Source: Macrococcoides psychrotolerans
GTDB taxonomy: Bacteria; Bacillota; Bacilli; Staphylococcales; Staphylococcaceae
Length of the DNA: 64,000 nucleotides
Reading direction: 5' to 3'
Assembly: GCF_038095555.1 (NCBI RefSeq)
Contig: NZ_CP124591.1
Location: 1,860,001 to 1,924,000, forward strand
Each line of letters opens with the position of its first letter. Positions within the stretch are counted from its first letter, which is position 1. Of this stretch, positions 25,371 through 34,277 are shown in pieces. The notes under the pieces were generated by a model, which saw only the letters and a program-made list of their open reading frames with translations, did no database searches and had not been told where the DNA came from. A program made the translations under genes and the position numbers.

Positions 25371-26177
25371 TTATACCGCCTGAACTTCTTCTATAAATTC
25401 ATCTACCGTCATACTTTCATCATCGAAGTATACACAAATTTGCTGTCCGAATATGCACTCGATATTAATGTCCATATCGTATACAGTCTTCAAGTTTTCT
25501 GTTGTGATACATTCGTTTTTCGTTCCATCCAGCAGTACTTCACCGTCTTTCAGGGCGATAATGTAATCTGCGTAACATGATGCGAAGTTAATGTCGTGTA
25601 TTACGATTACAATCGTTTTTCCTTTTTCGCGTACTAAACGACGTAATAGCTGCATCATTTGTACCGAATGTTTCATATCAAGATTATTTAGTGGTTCATC
25701 AAGGAAGATATAGTCTGTATCTTGTGCTAATGTCATCGCAATATATGCGCGTTGTCTTTGTCCACCTGATAATTCATCAAGAAATCTTGTTTCAAAAGAT
25801 TCTAACTCTAAATAGTCGATTGCTTCGTTAACGATACGTTCGTCTTCTTTCGTGAGACGTCCTTTTGAATATGGAAATCGTCCGAAGTTTACAAGATCAC
25901 GTACTGTTATCTTTAAATTCGTATGGTTACTTTGTTTCAATACTGCAAGCTGCATCGCGATATCATCGCTTTTCATCTTACTGATTTCTTGATTATTTAA
26001 CTGCACTGTCCCTTTATCAAAATCAGACAGTCTCGTAATGGCTGATAACAATGTACTCTTACCAGCACCGTTTGGGCCGATAATCGCTGTGATTGCACCT
26101 TTCTTAATTTCCGTTGATACGTCTTTTAATATTGTTTTATTACCGATATTTTTATACAAATTGTTAACTTTAATCAT
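25371..26177 (-). CDS. sstC: Siderophore ABC transporter ATPase
   Basis: The 268-residue ATPase has the Walker A motif GPNGAGKST (about 34-42), the ABC signature LSGGQRQRA, Walker B DYIFLDEPLNNLD and the His-switch VIHD. The start at 26177 follows AAGGAGGG and overlaps the sstB stop by eight bases; a longer frame to 26258 is inside sstB. It is the energy partner of the two adjacent permeases. Confidence 0.93.
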   Translation of the reverse strand: MIKVNNLYKNIGNKTILKDVSTEIKKGAITAIIGPNGAGKSTLLSAITRLSDFDKGTVQLNNQEISKMKSDDIAMQLAVLKQSNHTNLKITVRDLVNFGRFPYSKGRLTKEDERIVNEAIDYLELESFETRFLDELSGGQRQRAYIAMTLAQDTDYIFLDEPLNNLDMKHSVQMMQLLRRLVREKGKTIVIVIHDINFASCYADYIIALKDGEVLLDGTKNECITTENLKTVYDMDINIECIFGQQICVYFDDESMTVDEFIEEVQAV

Positions 26178-27123
26178 GAGCGCCCTCCTTGAATAATAAG
26201 TATATGAAGTAAATCCCTCCGATAAAGTTGATAAGTATCGTAATCTCTGTCGTTCCATCGAAGAAATATTGATTGATCATTTGGCCAAGTAACAATGTAA
26301 TTGCGGATACTGCAATTACAGAAATGATTAAATATTGGTGTTTAAATGTCTGCATGAGCTGATAAGTTACGTTACATACGATAATACCTAAAAACGTAAT
26401 CGGTCCAACGAGTGCTGTTGAAATGCTGACTAGTATTGCAATTACAAGCAGCATGTTACGTGTAAGCCTGTCGACATTTACACCAAGATTGGTTGCATGG
26501 GTCTTTCCGAGGCTTAACACATCTAATTCATATGATTTCTTGTAAATATATATCAGTAATATGATGATGAGTGCACAGCTGATAATTAATAGTTTCTCAT
26601 TCACTGTATTAAAGCTCGCAAACAATTTATCCTGTAACAGCAAGAAGTCATCTGGATTCATAACCATATGCATAAAGCTTGATAAGCTTGAAAAACATGT
26701 CCCCATTACAATACCAAAAAGTAGTACAAAGTATACGGACGTATTCTTCTTAAATACGAGGTTGAATAAACCTAATGTAAAACCAATCATTAATATTACA
26801 GAGACGAAGAAGTTCGTATATACGTTAAACACGGCATCTCCCATCTTCCCGAACAAGAAGATAATAATCGTCTGAATAAATAAGTACACAGCGTCTAACC
26901 CAATGACTGAAGGAGTTAATAAATGATTCTCAGTAATCGACTGGAATACGAGTGATGATACACCAATTGCTGCACCTACAAGTAATATCGCTGCAAGTTT
27001 TCTTAATCTTGAAGGGAGAACGTAATCAAGAATTGCAAAATTCAACTGAATCAGCACAAACCCTGTCATAAGGAGCAGCATTACAATAATGAGTGCACTC
27101 GCCTTTTTCATTTGGCTAGACAT
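26170..27123 (-). CDS. sstB: Siderophore ABC transporter permease
   Basis: The 317-residue FecCD-family permease has about nine helices and the motifs PSRLRKLAAILLVGAAIGVSS and LGKTHATNLGV (the ATPase-coupling helix). The ATG at 27123 lies seven bases from GGAGG and overlaps the sstA stop. It forms a heterodimer with sstA by analogy with SstAB and YclNO. Confidence 0.92.
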   Translation of the reverse strand: MSSQMKKASALIIVMLLLMTGFVLIQLNFAILDYVLPSRLRKLAAILLVGAAIGVSSLVFQSITENHLLTPSVIGLDAVYLFIQTIIIFLFGKMGDAVFNVYTNFFVSVILMIGFTLGLFNLVFKKNTSVYFVLLFGIVMGTCFSSLSSFMHMVMNPDDFLLLQDKLFASFNTVNEKLLIISCALIIILLIYIYKKSYELDVLSLGKTHATNLGVNVDRLTRNMLLVIAILVSISTALVGPITFLGIIVCNVTYQLMQTFKHQYLIISVIAVSAITLLLGQMINQYFFDGTTEITILINFIGGIYFIYLLFKEGAHD

Positions 27124-28069
27124 ATGACTTCCTCCTTTTCAGAAGAATCGCCATGAAGATAACACTTCCTACGATCCCGAGTGTGAGACCAATCGGAATC
27201 TCATAAGGAAAGATAATTAATCGACTGAATATATCTGCTACCATAACAAGAATTGCACCAAACAGTGCTGTATATGGTAAAGCTTTATTCATATGATCGC
27301 CGACAAACAGTCCGACGATATTCGGAATAATCAATCCTAAAAATGGTAATACACCGACTGTTACAACTACTGTCGCCGAAACGATTGCAGCAATAACAAC
27401 TCCTAAATTCATCATCTTCGCGTAAGATATACCTAAGTTTTTACTGAAGGACTCCCCCATTCCGACGATGGTAAAGTGATGCGCAAAGAGGTAAATCAGC
27501 ACTACCATAGGAATAATAACAAATAATACTTCATAGCGTCCTTTCGTAATCATCGAGAAGTCTCCCACAAAGAAGTTAGAAATACTTTGCATAGCATTGA
27601 AACGTAGTGCCATAAACGTCGCTAAACTTGAAACGATGTTACCGAGCATGAGCCCTACAAGGGGAATAAAGATAGCATCTTTAAACTTGATACGATTGAC
27701 AATCCACATAAACATCATCGTACCGATAATCGCTGAAACAATACTGAATGATAATTTAACAAGTAGTGGTGCTTGTGCAAAGAATATCATTGCGATGAGT
27801 ACACCAAACTTCGCAAAATCCATCGTCCCCGCTGTTGTTGGTGACACGAATTTATTACGTGTGAGCTGCTGCATCAACAAACCCGCCACACTTAGTGCTA
27901 CACCGGCTAATATAATAGCAAATGTTCTCGGCAATCGACTGTTCAACAAAATATTCTTTTGATTCTCATCCAAGTTTAGTAAATTTGATGGGCTCAAATC
28001 TACAACACCAATAAACATTGAAATTATAGACAAAACCAGCAACAGTAATGTGGTGTAAATTATTTTCAT
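27116..28069 (-). CDS. sstA: Siderophore ABC transporter permease, first gene of the operon
   Basis: The 317-residue FecCD permease has the SRLPRTFAIILAGVALSVAGLLMQ motif and a GMGESFSKNLGI coupling segment. The ATG at 28069 has AGGAG nine bases away; a TTG two codons earlier is less likely. It is directly preceded by a Fur operator, so the whole sstABCD operon should respond to iron. Confidence 0.92.
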   Translation of the reverse strand: MKIIYTTLLLLVLSIISMFIGVVDLSPSNLLNLDENQKNILLNSRLPRTFAIILAGVALSVAGLLMQQLTRNKFVSPTTAGTMDFAKFGVLIAMIFFAQAPLLVKLSFSIVSAIIGTMMFMWIVNRIKFKDAIFIPLVGLMLGNIVSSLATFMALRFNAMQSISNFFVGDFSMITKGRYEVLFVIIPMVVLIYLFAHHFTIVGMGESFSKNLGISYAKMMNLGVVIAAIVSATVVVTVGVLPFLGLIIPNIVGLFVGDHMNKALPYTALFGAILVMVADIFSRLIIFPYEIPIGLTLGIVGSVIFMAILLKRRKSYV

Positions 28070-28088
28070 GAACAAAAGCTCCTGTCAT

Positions 28089-28125
28089 CATTGATAATAG
28101 TTATCAATGAGAAAAATTCTCAATT
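28089..28125 (-). promoter_or_regulatory. Overlapping Fur boxes upstream of sstABCD
   Basis: The stretch contains TTGATAATAGTTATCAA, an inverted repeat with TTGATAA and TTATCAA arms, followed by the second palindrome TGAGAAAAATTCTCA. Both fit the TGATAATNATTATCA-type Fur pattern and together make two overlapping sites 20-60 bases before the sstA start. Iron-dependent repression follows from the Fur regulon of this family. Confidence 0.88.
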
Positions 28126-28248
28126 ACAATATTATCAAAAATCTGAAATAAATCAATACGTATTATAAAAAAATACTTTATTGAATTACTATTCTTTATA
28201 TTCTGATTTCATGATATATTGATAAAAACTATAAAAAGAGGTGGCGTT

Positions 28249-29601
28249 ATGAATAAACATCATGGAGAACAAGCACTCGAAAAAACGATAGGATTCTGGA
28301 CTGCTATAACGATAGTTATCGGAACGATTATTGGTTCTGGCGTGTTCGTTAAACCTTCCGTAGTGCTCAATCATGCAGGTACAAGTGATCTTGCAATCTG
28401 GGCCTGGGTTGTCGGAGGTGTATTAACTTTAGCAGCAGGTCTGACTATTTCAGAAGTAGGCGCACAAATACCAAAAACCGGAGGATTGTATGCTTATATT
28501 AGAGATATTTATGGTCCCTTCTGGGGATTTTTAACAGGTTGGATGCAGACGGTCATCTATGGCCCCGCAATTATCGCTTCACTTTCATTATTCTTCGGCA
28601 TACTCGTAACGAACTTTTTTGGAATCGATCCAGCCCTAGGTATATGGATTGGTGTCGCAGCATTTACTTTTCTTGTCATTCTTAATATTCTTGGTACAAA
28701 TGCTGGTGGTGCGATGCAGACCTTTACTACAATCTGTAAACTGATTCCTGTATTCGCTATTATTATCTTCGGTTTGTTGTGGGGTAAAGAAGGTGTATTC
28801 GGACATAACGTGACAAGCTTAATTGAGAATAAAGGAGAAGTTAATTTCGGTCGTGCCGTACTAGCTACGTTATTTGCATACGATGGATGGATTCTACTGA
28901 CAAACTTAACAGGTGAAATGAAAAATGCAAAGCGCAATCTGCCACTTGCGATGCTTATAGGACTAAGCGTTGTTACATTCGCATATGTACTCATCAATAT
29001 CGCTGTCTTTAAAGTCATCCCTGCTGAAACGCTTGTTGGACTAGGAAACACTTCATCTGCGGAAGCCGCTAAAATATTATTCGGTGACCTCGGTTCTAAA
29101 TTTGTTAATATCGGCGTTATTATCTCGATATTCGGTTGCTTGAACGGAAAAATTATGACTTTCCCTCGTATTCCATTTGCAATGGCTGATGATAACTTAT
29201 TGCCCTTCGCGAAATTTATCAGCTATGTAAGCCCTAAATTTAAAACACCCATCGGTGCAATGATTACAATGTATGTTGTAAGTATGATTCTACTTTTACT
29301 TACAATCGTAATTCCTGAAGTCGTGAACGCCGACTACTTATCTGAAGTATGTATATTCGTAATTTATATCTTCTATATCGCTAGCTTTATCGGACTGTTT
29401 ATATTACGCAAACAAAATAAAGGACAAAAACGCGATTATTCAGTACCGTTATATCCAATCGTCCCTATCGTTGCGATGGGTGGAGGTCTATTTATTATCA
29501 TCAGTACATTAATGAGTGATTTCACCGGTTCAATGCTCGGTGTACTTTTCGTAGTCATCGGAATTCCATTTTATTTCATGTTGCGCAAAAAACATGTTTA
29601 A
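28249..29601 (+). CDS. APC-superfamily amino-acid permease (LAT/SteT-like)
   Basis: The 450-residue protein has 12 predicted helices and the APC core motif GTIIGSGVFVKPSVVLNHAG in TM1. The later motif FAYDGWILLTNLTGEMKNAKRNLP is typical of the L-amino-acid transporter subgroup (SteT, YfnA). The start is ATG 28249 with AGAGGTGG upstream; ATG 28219 lies in the promoter region. The substrate is unknown; exchange of neutral amino acids is the family norm. Confidence 0.9.
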   Translation: MNKHHGEQALEKTIGFWTAITIVIGTIIGSGVFVKPSVVLNHAGTSDLAIWAWVVGGVLTLAAGLTISEVGAQIPKTGGLYAYIRDIYGPFWGFLTGWMQTVIYGPAIIASLSLFFGILVTNFFGIDPALGIWIGVAAFTFLVILNILGTNAGGAMQTFTTICKLIPVFAIIIFGLLWGKEGVFGHNVTSLIENKGEVNFGRAVLATLFAYDGWILLTNLTGEMKNAKRNLPLAMLIGLSVVTFAYVLINIAVFKVIPAETLVGLGNTSSAEAAKILFGDLGSKFVNIGVIISIFGCLNGKIMTFPRIPFAMADDNLLPFAKFISYVSPKFKTPIGAMITMYVVSMILLLLTIVIPEVVNADYLSEVCIFVIYIFYIASFIGLFILRKQNKGQKRDYSVPLYPIVPIVAMGGGLFIIISTLMSDFTGSMLGVLFVVIGIPFYFMLRKKHV

Positions 29602-29656
29602 TATACGCAATAACGGTTATATAACTACTAATACATTACAGAAATGAGGATATACT

Positions 29657-29764
29657 ATGAAACGTTTAGTTCGACTAATCATTAAATTAAGTCCCATCCT
29701 AATTCCAATCGTAAAAAAACAATTAGAGAAACGTTCGCACCAACAAAATACAACACGTAAATAA
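29657..29764 (+). CDS. 35-residue cationic membrane-active peptide gene
   Basis: The frame ATG 29657 to TAA 29762-29764 encodes 35 residues: a Lys/Arg N terminus, a hydrophobic central stretch (LSPILIPIV), then a Lys, Arg and Gln-rich tail. GAGGA lies six bases before the start. It follows the permease gene by 55 bases and ends exactly at a strong terminator, so it is transcribed, probably from the permease promoter. It could be a small membrane-associated regulator of the permease or a stress or toxin-like peptide; family not recognised. Confidence 0.55.
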   Translation: MKRLVRLIIKLSPILIPIVKKQLEKRSHQQNTTRK

Positions 29765-29800
29765 ACAAAAGCAGCTAAAGTTTTAGCTGCTTTTGTTTAT
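29761..29800. terminator. Bidirectional terminator containing both stop codons
   Basis: ATAAACAAAAGCAGCTAAA (29761-29779) and TTTAGCTGCTTTTGTTTAT (29782-29800) form a perfect 19-pair stem. It contains the stop codon of the peptide gene on the plus strand and the last codons and stop of the opposing permease on the minus strand. Confidence 0.9.
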
Positions 29801-31240
29801 TTCCTTATCTAAAATTAGGTGATCTAATGTCTCTTTAGACATTGCTTTAAGTTTACGAAAACGAATCATAAAGAATATAATCCCTATTATCAACCAAACT
29901 GCTAATGCAATATAACTAGGTAGTTTAAGTGATGCCGGAGACCCTGGAAAGAGTAATAAAATGAGGAACGTGGCGCTCACAATTACTCCAAGTAACGCCA
30001 TCCATTTATATTTCAGGTCATAGTGTAGTGTATTACGTTGTCCAAAAAGACGATAAGCACTTAAACATGTCACTAAATACGCAATAGACACTCCTGTAGA
30101 ACTCATATCGACAATCCACGTCAACGCTGTTCTACCTAGCCATGGAGAACAAAGCGCCAGTAATGTAATGAATGCTATTGCTATGTATGGTGTATTGTAT
30201 TTTGGATGAATACGGCTAAATATTCTTGGCATAACACCCGAACGCCCCATCGAAAACAACAATCTGCTTGAACTCATCAGAAATCCATTCAATCCAGTAA
30301 ATATCCCCATCAGTATTGCAACTGATAGTATTCCCACACCAATATATCCAAATGCAGACTGGATAACTGATCCTGTAACAAATAAATCTCCGCCTAATCT
30401 AGATGCATCTTTAACTGTCCAACCCGTCAGTAAAATCATTGCAACATATGTAAATGCACTTGCAGATAAACTAAAAACAATTAATTTAAATGTTTTGCTA
30501 GGCGCAAAATTAAATTCTTCTGCAGTTTGAGGAATATTATCAAATCCCACAAAAGCCCAAGGTGCGACTGCTAAGATCATAAGTATCGATTGTAAAGCTC
30601 CCATGTTTTCGTTGAAAATTGGTGATAAATATCCAAATGAAAAATCCTTTGTAAACATTGAACTGATAAATAGCATGATTACTACGACTGCTAATATGAC
30701 ACAAAATACGTATTGTAAGTTTCCTGAAAAACTTGCTCCTTTAACACTTATCCATCCAAATATAATAAGTATTACTGAAGATAATATAATCTCTGTAACA
30801 TATACATCCCATCCGGCGACCGTATATAATTTACCTCTTGTCATAAGTCCCGGGAATAAGAATTTAAAGATTAAACTAAACGCTGATGCATTTAATGCGA
30901 CAATGCATATATATCCAAAAGTTAAGAACCAGCTTGAAAAAAATGCAATGTATTTTCCGAATCCTAAGTAACCAAATGCAAATGCACCCCCTGATACCGG
31001 AAATTTCTCAACTAAAGCACCATAACTTACTGCAATGACAATCATAAGTAATGCGCCAAGGAGTATGCCGATTGTAGCACCTATTGGGCCAGCGCTTTTT
31101 ATCCAGTCACCTGGTAAAATAAATGCACCCCATCCTATACTTGAACCATATGCTATAGCCCATACAAATTTTTCAGAAAGATTCTTCTCAAGTTCCTTAC
31201 GTACAGGTTTTTGCGGTTTTTTAATAATTTCCCCTCTCAT
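29783..31240 (-). CDS. APC-superfamily amino-acid permease
   Basis: The 485-residue protein has about 12 to 13 helices and the APC motif YGSSIGWGAFILPGDWIKSAGP in TM1, with the later motif PWAFVGFDNIPQTAEEFNFA that resembles the glutamate/GABA-type and YbeC-like subgroups. Substrate is unknown. The ATG at 31240 follows GAGGTG. It is convergent with another APC permease and the small peptide gene; the two permeases are of different subgroups and not a recent duplication. Confidence 0.88.
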   Translation of the reverse strand: MRGEIIKKPQKPVRKELEKNLSEKFVWAIAYGSSIGWGAFILPGDWIKSAGPIGATIGILLGALLMIVIAVSYGALVEKFPVSGGAFAFGYLGFGKYIAFFSSWFLTFGYICIVALNASAFSLIFKFLFPGLMTRGKLYTVAGWDVYVTEIILSSVILIIFGWISVKGASFSGNLQYVFCVILAVVVIMLFISSMFTKDFSFGYLSPIFNENMGALQSILMILAVAPWAFVGFDNIPQTAEEFNFAPSKTFKLIVFSLSASAFTYVAMILLTGWTVKDASRLGGDLFVTGSVIQSAFGYIGVGILSVAILMGIFTGLNGFLMSSSRLLFSMGRSGVMPRIFSRIHPKYNTPYIAIAFITLLALCSPWLGRTALTWIVDMSSTGVSIAYLVTCLSAYRLFGQRNTLHYDLKYKWMALLGVIVSATFLILLLFPGSPASLKLPSYIALAVWLIIGIIFFMIRFRKLKAMSKETLDHLILDKEINKSS

Positions 31241-31324
31241 AAAATCACCTCAGAAATGCTTTACCCTAATCTATCTATTCCATAACATGTAAATTCCTAC
31301 TTATACTTTTCTGAAGACTTATAT

Positions 31325-31365
31325 AAAAAAGCATCCCTTAACATAAAATATAGTTTAAGGGATGC
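31325..31365 (-). terminator. Terminator after the YwdK-like gene
   Basis: GCATCCCTTAA (31331-31341) pairs with TTAAGGGATGC (31355-31365), and TTTTTTAT follows on the minus strand. It ends the ung-YwdI-YwdK unit. Confidence 0.87.
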
Positions 31366-31391
31366 TCGTCAAAATTTTCTTTATGATAAGC

Positions 31392-31754
31392 CTAATATTT
31401 AATTGCTGCAATCATCAGCATAACCCAGCTTGCAATAAACAGGACACCACCAATTGGAGTAATCGCACCAAGCACTTTAATTTGCGTTAATGCCAATAGA
31501 TAAAGTGACCCACTAAAAAGTACAATACCTATCGTCATCAACCATCCTGCTGTATTTAAGTTCATCTTCGTAGTACCATTTAAAATTGCAATCGCAATAA
31601 TACCAAGCGCATGATACATTTGATACGCCGTCGCTTTATCCCATATATCCATGTACTTCTCACTTAACTTACCCTCTAAACCATGTGCACCGAATGCACC
31701 AAGTGCCACTGCTAACATTGCGTTAAATGCACCTATAATCAAGAATAATTTCAT
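31392..31754 (-). CDS. DUF423 (YwdK-like) small membrane protein
   Basis: The 120-residue protein has four hydrophobic helices and the DUF423 signature GAFNAMLAVALGAFGAHGLE near the start, followed by the YMDIWDKATAYQMYHALGI segment. Function is unknown. It follows the YwdI-like gene with 19 bases between, as in Bacillus ywdK-ywdI-ung clusters. Confidence 0.9.
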   Translation of the reverse strand: MKLFLIIGAFNAMLAVALGAFGAHGLEGKLSEKYMDIWDKATAYQMYHALGIIAIAILNGTTKMNLNTAGWLMTIGIVLFSGSLYLLALTQIKVLGAITPIGGVLFIASWVMLMIAAIKY

Positions 31755-31773
31755 GTTAATGCCCTCCTATTTA

Positions 31774-32082
31774 TTAAAAATCAAAGATTGAATCTCCATT
31801 ACCAAAACCATCATCTGTTTTTATCTTACTATCATTCGATACAACTTTAGCACCCATCATCTTCAGTTCTTCTGGTGAAACCGCTTCGTGCGGTCCAGTT
31901 TGTTTTACTGGTGGTGATTCTGCAGGCATATATGCAGGTTTAGGTATCGATTTCGTTTCGCTTTGTCCGATATTTGCCATCATTTCTATCGCATAGAGAT
32001 GTTTATTAAATTCTACAACAGTTGAAGCGCGTTTAAGCGCTTCAACTTCTTCGGACAATTTCTGAATGAGTTTATCGTTCAC
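31774..32082 (-). CDS. DUF5327 (YwdI-like) protein
   Basis: The 102-residue protein has an N-terminal coiled-coil (KLIQKLSEEVEALKRAST) and a proline-rich disordered C-terminal half ending in DSIFDF, matching the YwdI family found beside ung in Bacilli. The GTG start at 32082 overlaps the ung stop (GTGA) and has GGGAGGA upstream; the longer frame to 32103 is inside ung. Function unknown; the position may reflect a role with uracil excision, which is inference. Confidence 0.8.
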   Translation of the reverse strand: MNDKLIQKLSEEVEALKRASTVVEFNKHLYAIEMMANIGQSETKSIPKPAYMPAESPPVKQTGPHEAVSPEELKMMGAKVVSNDSKIKTDDGFGNGDSIFDF

Positions 32083-32738
32083 TGAACATCCTCCCTTCCC
32101 CAATCTATTGGCGTCTTATTGTGTGCAACTAAATATTCATTCGTCTGACTATATGGTTTTGATCCAAAGAATCCTCTATAGGCACTCAATGGACTTGGAT
32201 GGACACTTTTAATGACTTTATGTTTCGTCTTATCAATTAAAGGCTCAAGTTTCTGTGCTGGTTTACCCCATAGTATGAAGACCACGTTTTCTCTATATTG
32301 CGAAACAGCTTTTATAATTTCAGTTGTAAACTGCTCCCACCCAATACCTTTATGCGAATGTGCCTGGCCACCTAAAACAGTCAATACATTATTCAATAAT
32401 AACACACCTTCATATGCCCATCCTGTCAATTCACCTGTATGTCTTCGAATGTTTAAATCGTTTTCCAGCTCCTGATACATGTTACGTAATGATGGCGGAA
32501 GTTTTGTTCCATTCATTACAGAAAAAGCCAAGCCATGTGCCTGATTTGGACCATGATAAGGATCTTGACCTATAATCACAACTTTAACGTCATTAAATGG
32601 CGTAAACTTAAACGCATTATATATATTCTCACGTGTTGGATATACTGTCTGTGTTGCATATGCTTTTTCTAATATTTCATCCATTTCATCAAAGTTATAT
32701 TTCTCTTTAATTCCATGAAAAATCTGCTCCCATTCCAT
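32079..32738 (-). CDS. ung: Uracil-DNA glycosylase
   Basis: The 219-residue enzyme removes uracil from DNA in base-excision repair. It has the water-activating GQDPYHG motif (about residues 63-69), the minor-groove loop HPSPLSAYRGFFG with the catalytic His, and the GVLLLNNVLTV strand. Length is standard for family 1. The ATG at 32738 has GAGGTGG upstream. It is the first gene of a three-gene unit with YwdI and YwdK. Confidence 0.97.
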   Translation of the reverse strand: MEWEQIFHGIKEKYNFDEMDEILEKAYATQTVYPTRENIYNAFKFTPFNDVKVVIIGQDPYHGPNQAHGLAFSVMNGTKLPPSLRNMYQELENDLNIRRHTGELTGWAYEGVLLLNNVLTVLGGQAHSHKGIGWEQFTTEIIKAVSQYRENVVFILWGKPAQKLEPLIDKTKHKVIKSVHPSPLSAYRGFFGSKPYSQTNEYLVAHNKTPIDWGREDVQ

Positions 32739-32833
32739 ACTATCCACCTCATATATATTATAAATATATCATTTTGAATTAAACGTATTCATGATATGAT
32801 ATTAACAAACAAACAAGAATAGGGGAAATGAAA

Positions 32834-33664
32834 ATGAGCTTAAAAAAGATTTTAACAATTGCCGGATCTGATACAAGTGCTGGAGCTGGTATGCAAGCTG
32901 ACTTAAAAACTTTCCAGGAATATAACACATACGGTATGGTGGCATTAACCGCTGTAGTCGCAATGGATCCAGAAACTTGGGGCCATGATGTTACACCACT
33001 GCCAATTGAATTATTAGATAAACAAATTAAAACTGCATTATCTATCGGCCCTGATGCCATTAAAACAGGTATGTTAGGAACTGAAGAAATCATCCAGCGT
33101 GCGGCCAAAGCTTTTGAAGATTCTGATGCTGCGTATTTCGTAGTGGACCCTGTTATGGTATGCAAAGGGGAAGATGAAGTGCTTAATCCTGGCAACACGG
33201 ATGCTATGATTAAATATTTATTACCACTTGCTACAATTGTGACACCGAACTTGTTCGAAGCAGGTCAATTATCTGGTTTAGGTAAACTAACAACAATCGA
33301 ACAAATGAAAGAAGCTGCTGAAATCATTCATCAACGTGGTGCAAAACACGTTATTATCAAAGGTGGAAAAGCTTTAGAATCTGATAAAGCATTAGATTTA
33401 TATTACGATGGTGATAATTATACATTACTGACAACTGATAAATTCCAATCATCATATAATCACGGTGCAGGTTGTACATTTGCCGCTGCTACAACAGCAA
33501 ACTTAGCATTAGGTAAATCTCCACGTGAAGCGGTAATTGCTGCTAAAGGATTTGTCGCATCAGCAATTAAACACGGATGGAAAATGAACGAATTTGTAGG
33601 ACCAGTACAGCATGGTGCTTACAATAACGTTGAGAAGATTGAAGTAACAACTAAAGAAGTGTAA
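32834..33664 (+). CDS. pdxK: Pyridoxal kinase of the dual-cysteine ribokinase type
   Basis: The 276-residue ribokinase-fold protein closely matches staphylococcal PdxK (often labelled ThiD). Signature segments are AGSDTSAGAGMQADLKTFQ at the N terminus and the ATP anion hole NHGAGCTFAA near residue 210. Cys110 (in DPVMVCKGEDE) and Cys214 (in GAGCTF) are both present, the pair that forms a hemithioacetal with pyridoxal in the CLK-type kinases. It therefore most likely phosphorylates pyridoxal for B6 salvage. The ATG at 32834 has AGGGG eight bases upstream. Confidence 0.93.
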   Translation: MSLKKILTIAGSDTSAGAGMQADLKTFQEYNTYGMVALTAVVAMDPETWGHDVTPLPIELLDKQIKTALSIGPDAIKTGMLGTEEIIQRAAKAFEDSDAAYFVVDPVMVCKGEDEVLNPGNTDAMIKYLLPLATIVTPNLFEAGQLSGLGKLTTIEQMKEAAEIIHQRGAKHVIIKGGKALESDKALDLYYDGDNYTLLTTDKFQSSYNHGAGCTFAAATTANLALGKSPREAVIAAKGFVASAIKHGWKMNEFVGPVQHGAYNNVEKIEVTTKEV

Positions 33665-33693
33665 AAAAAGATTGTGACATGAGTAATATTATG

Positions 33694-33736
33694 AAAAGAT
33701 GGCAGGAAATGTTCTTTGTTTCCAGTCATCTTTTTT
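33694..33736 (+). terminator. Terminator after pdxK
   Basis: AAAAGATGGCAGGAAA (33694-33709) pairs with TTTCCAGTCATCTTTT (33719-33734) with one A-A mismatch and one G-T wobble, then T-rich. It lies about 30 bases after the pdxK stop. Confidence 0.75.
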
Positions 33737-33750
33737 GATTTAACTCGTGC

Positions 33751-33816
33751 CTGAGCGTGGAACGCCGTTAGTTCGAGCGTACCGCATTATAAGTACGGAT
33801 ATCGCTCAGTTTTTTT
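33751..33816 (+). ncRNA. Candidate structured RNA ending in a U-tract, upstream of yojF
   Basis: A closing stem CTGAGCG (33751-33757) with CGCTCAG (33803-33809) is followed by seven T. Inside it are GAAC (33760-33763) with GTTC (33771-33774), and CCG (33782-33784) with CGG (33796-33798). The three stems would form a three-way junction ending in an intrinsic terminator. This is GC-richer than the flanks, and a separate terminator for pdxK precedes it. It could be a small RNA, a leader or attenuator of the yojF-bshB2 unit, or only an elaborate terminator. The fold is my own pairing by eye. Confidence 0.4.
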
Positions 33817-33907
33817 ATGTCTTTTTTTCTTATACAAGCTCAAAAGGTATAATTTTTACAATTTATTTAGTAAAATAGTTTAGTATAAACTTTGAGGAGT
33901 AATGAAA

Positions 33908-34264
33908 ATGGAATTAATCGACAAACAACAAGTACAGGAGCTATTGAATCAATTTCAAGAGAAACCTGTCTATTTACATGTAGAAACAACGAATGGTGCT
34001 TATGCAAGTCACTTTGATCAAAAAGTGTTCAATGCAGGTACATTCTTACGTAATATTCAAGTATCATATATTCAAGGGATTATTACTGGCGGCGGAAAAG
34101 AACCTTTCCGTGTCGGTTTGAAATTAAATAGTGGCTGGATTTATGTACAAGGTTTAACACACTTTGAAATTGACGAAGAAGGCCGTTTCTTAATGGCTGG
34201 TTTAAACTATCAAGGTCAGCTTGCCGCAGCTCTTGAAATAAGCGAAACGCCATTTGAGGTTTAA
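33908..34264 (+). CDS. YojF family protein (DUF1806)
   Basis: The 118-residue protein matches the YojF family: QEKPVYLHVETTNGAYASH, a central IQVSYIQGIITGGGKEPFRVGLKL and GWIYVQGLTHFEID. Its function is unknown but it is genetically linked to bshB2 in Bacillaceae and staphylococci. The ATG at 33908 has GAGGAG eight bases upstream; ATG 33902 is too close. It is followed by bshB2 after 13 bases, so they are one operon. Confidence 0.9.
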   Translation: MELIDKQQVQELLNQFQEKPVYLHVETTNGAYASHFDQKVFNAGTFLRNIQVSYIQGIITGGGKEPFRVGLKLNSGWIYVQGLTHFEIDEEGRFLMAGLNYQGQLAAALEISETPFEV

Positions 34265-34277
34265 GGGGGAAATGATG

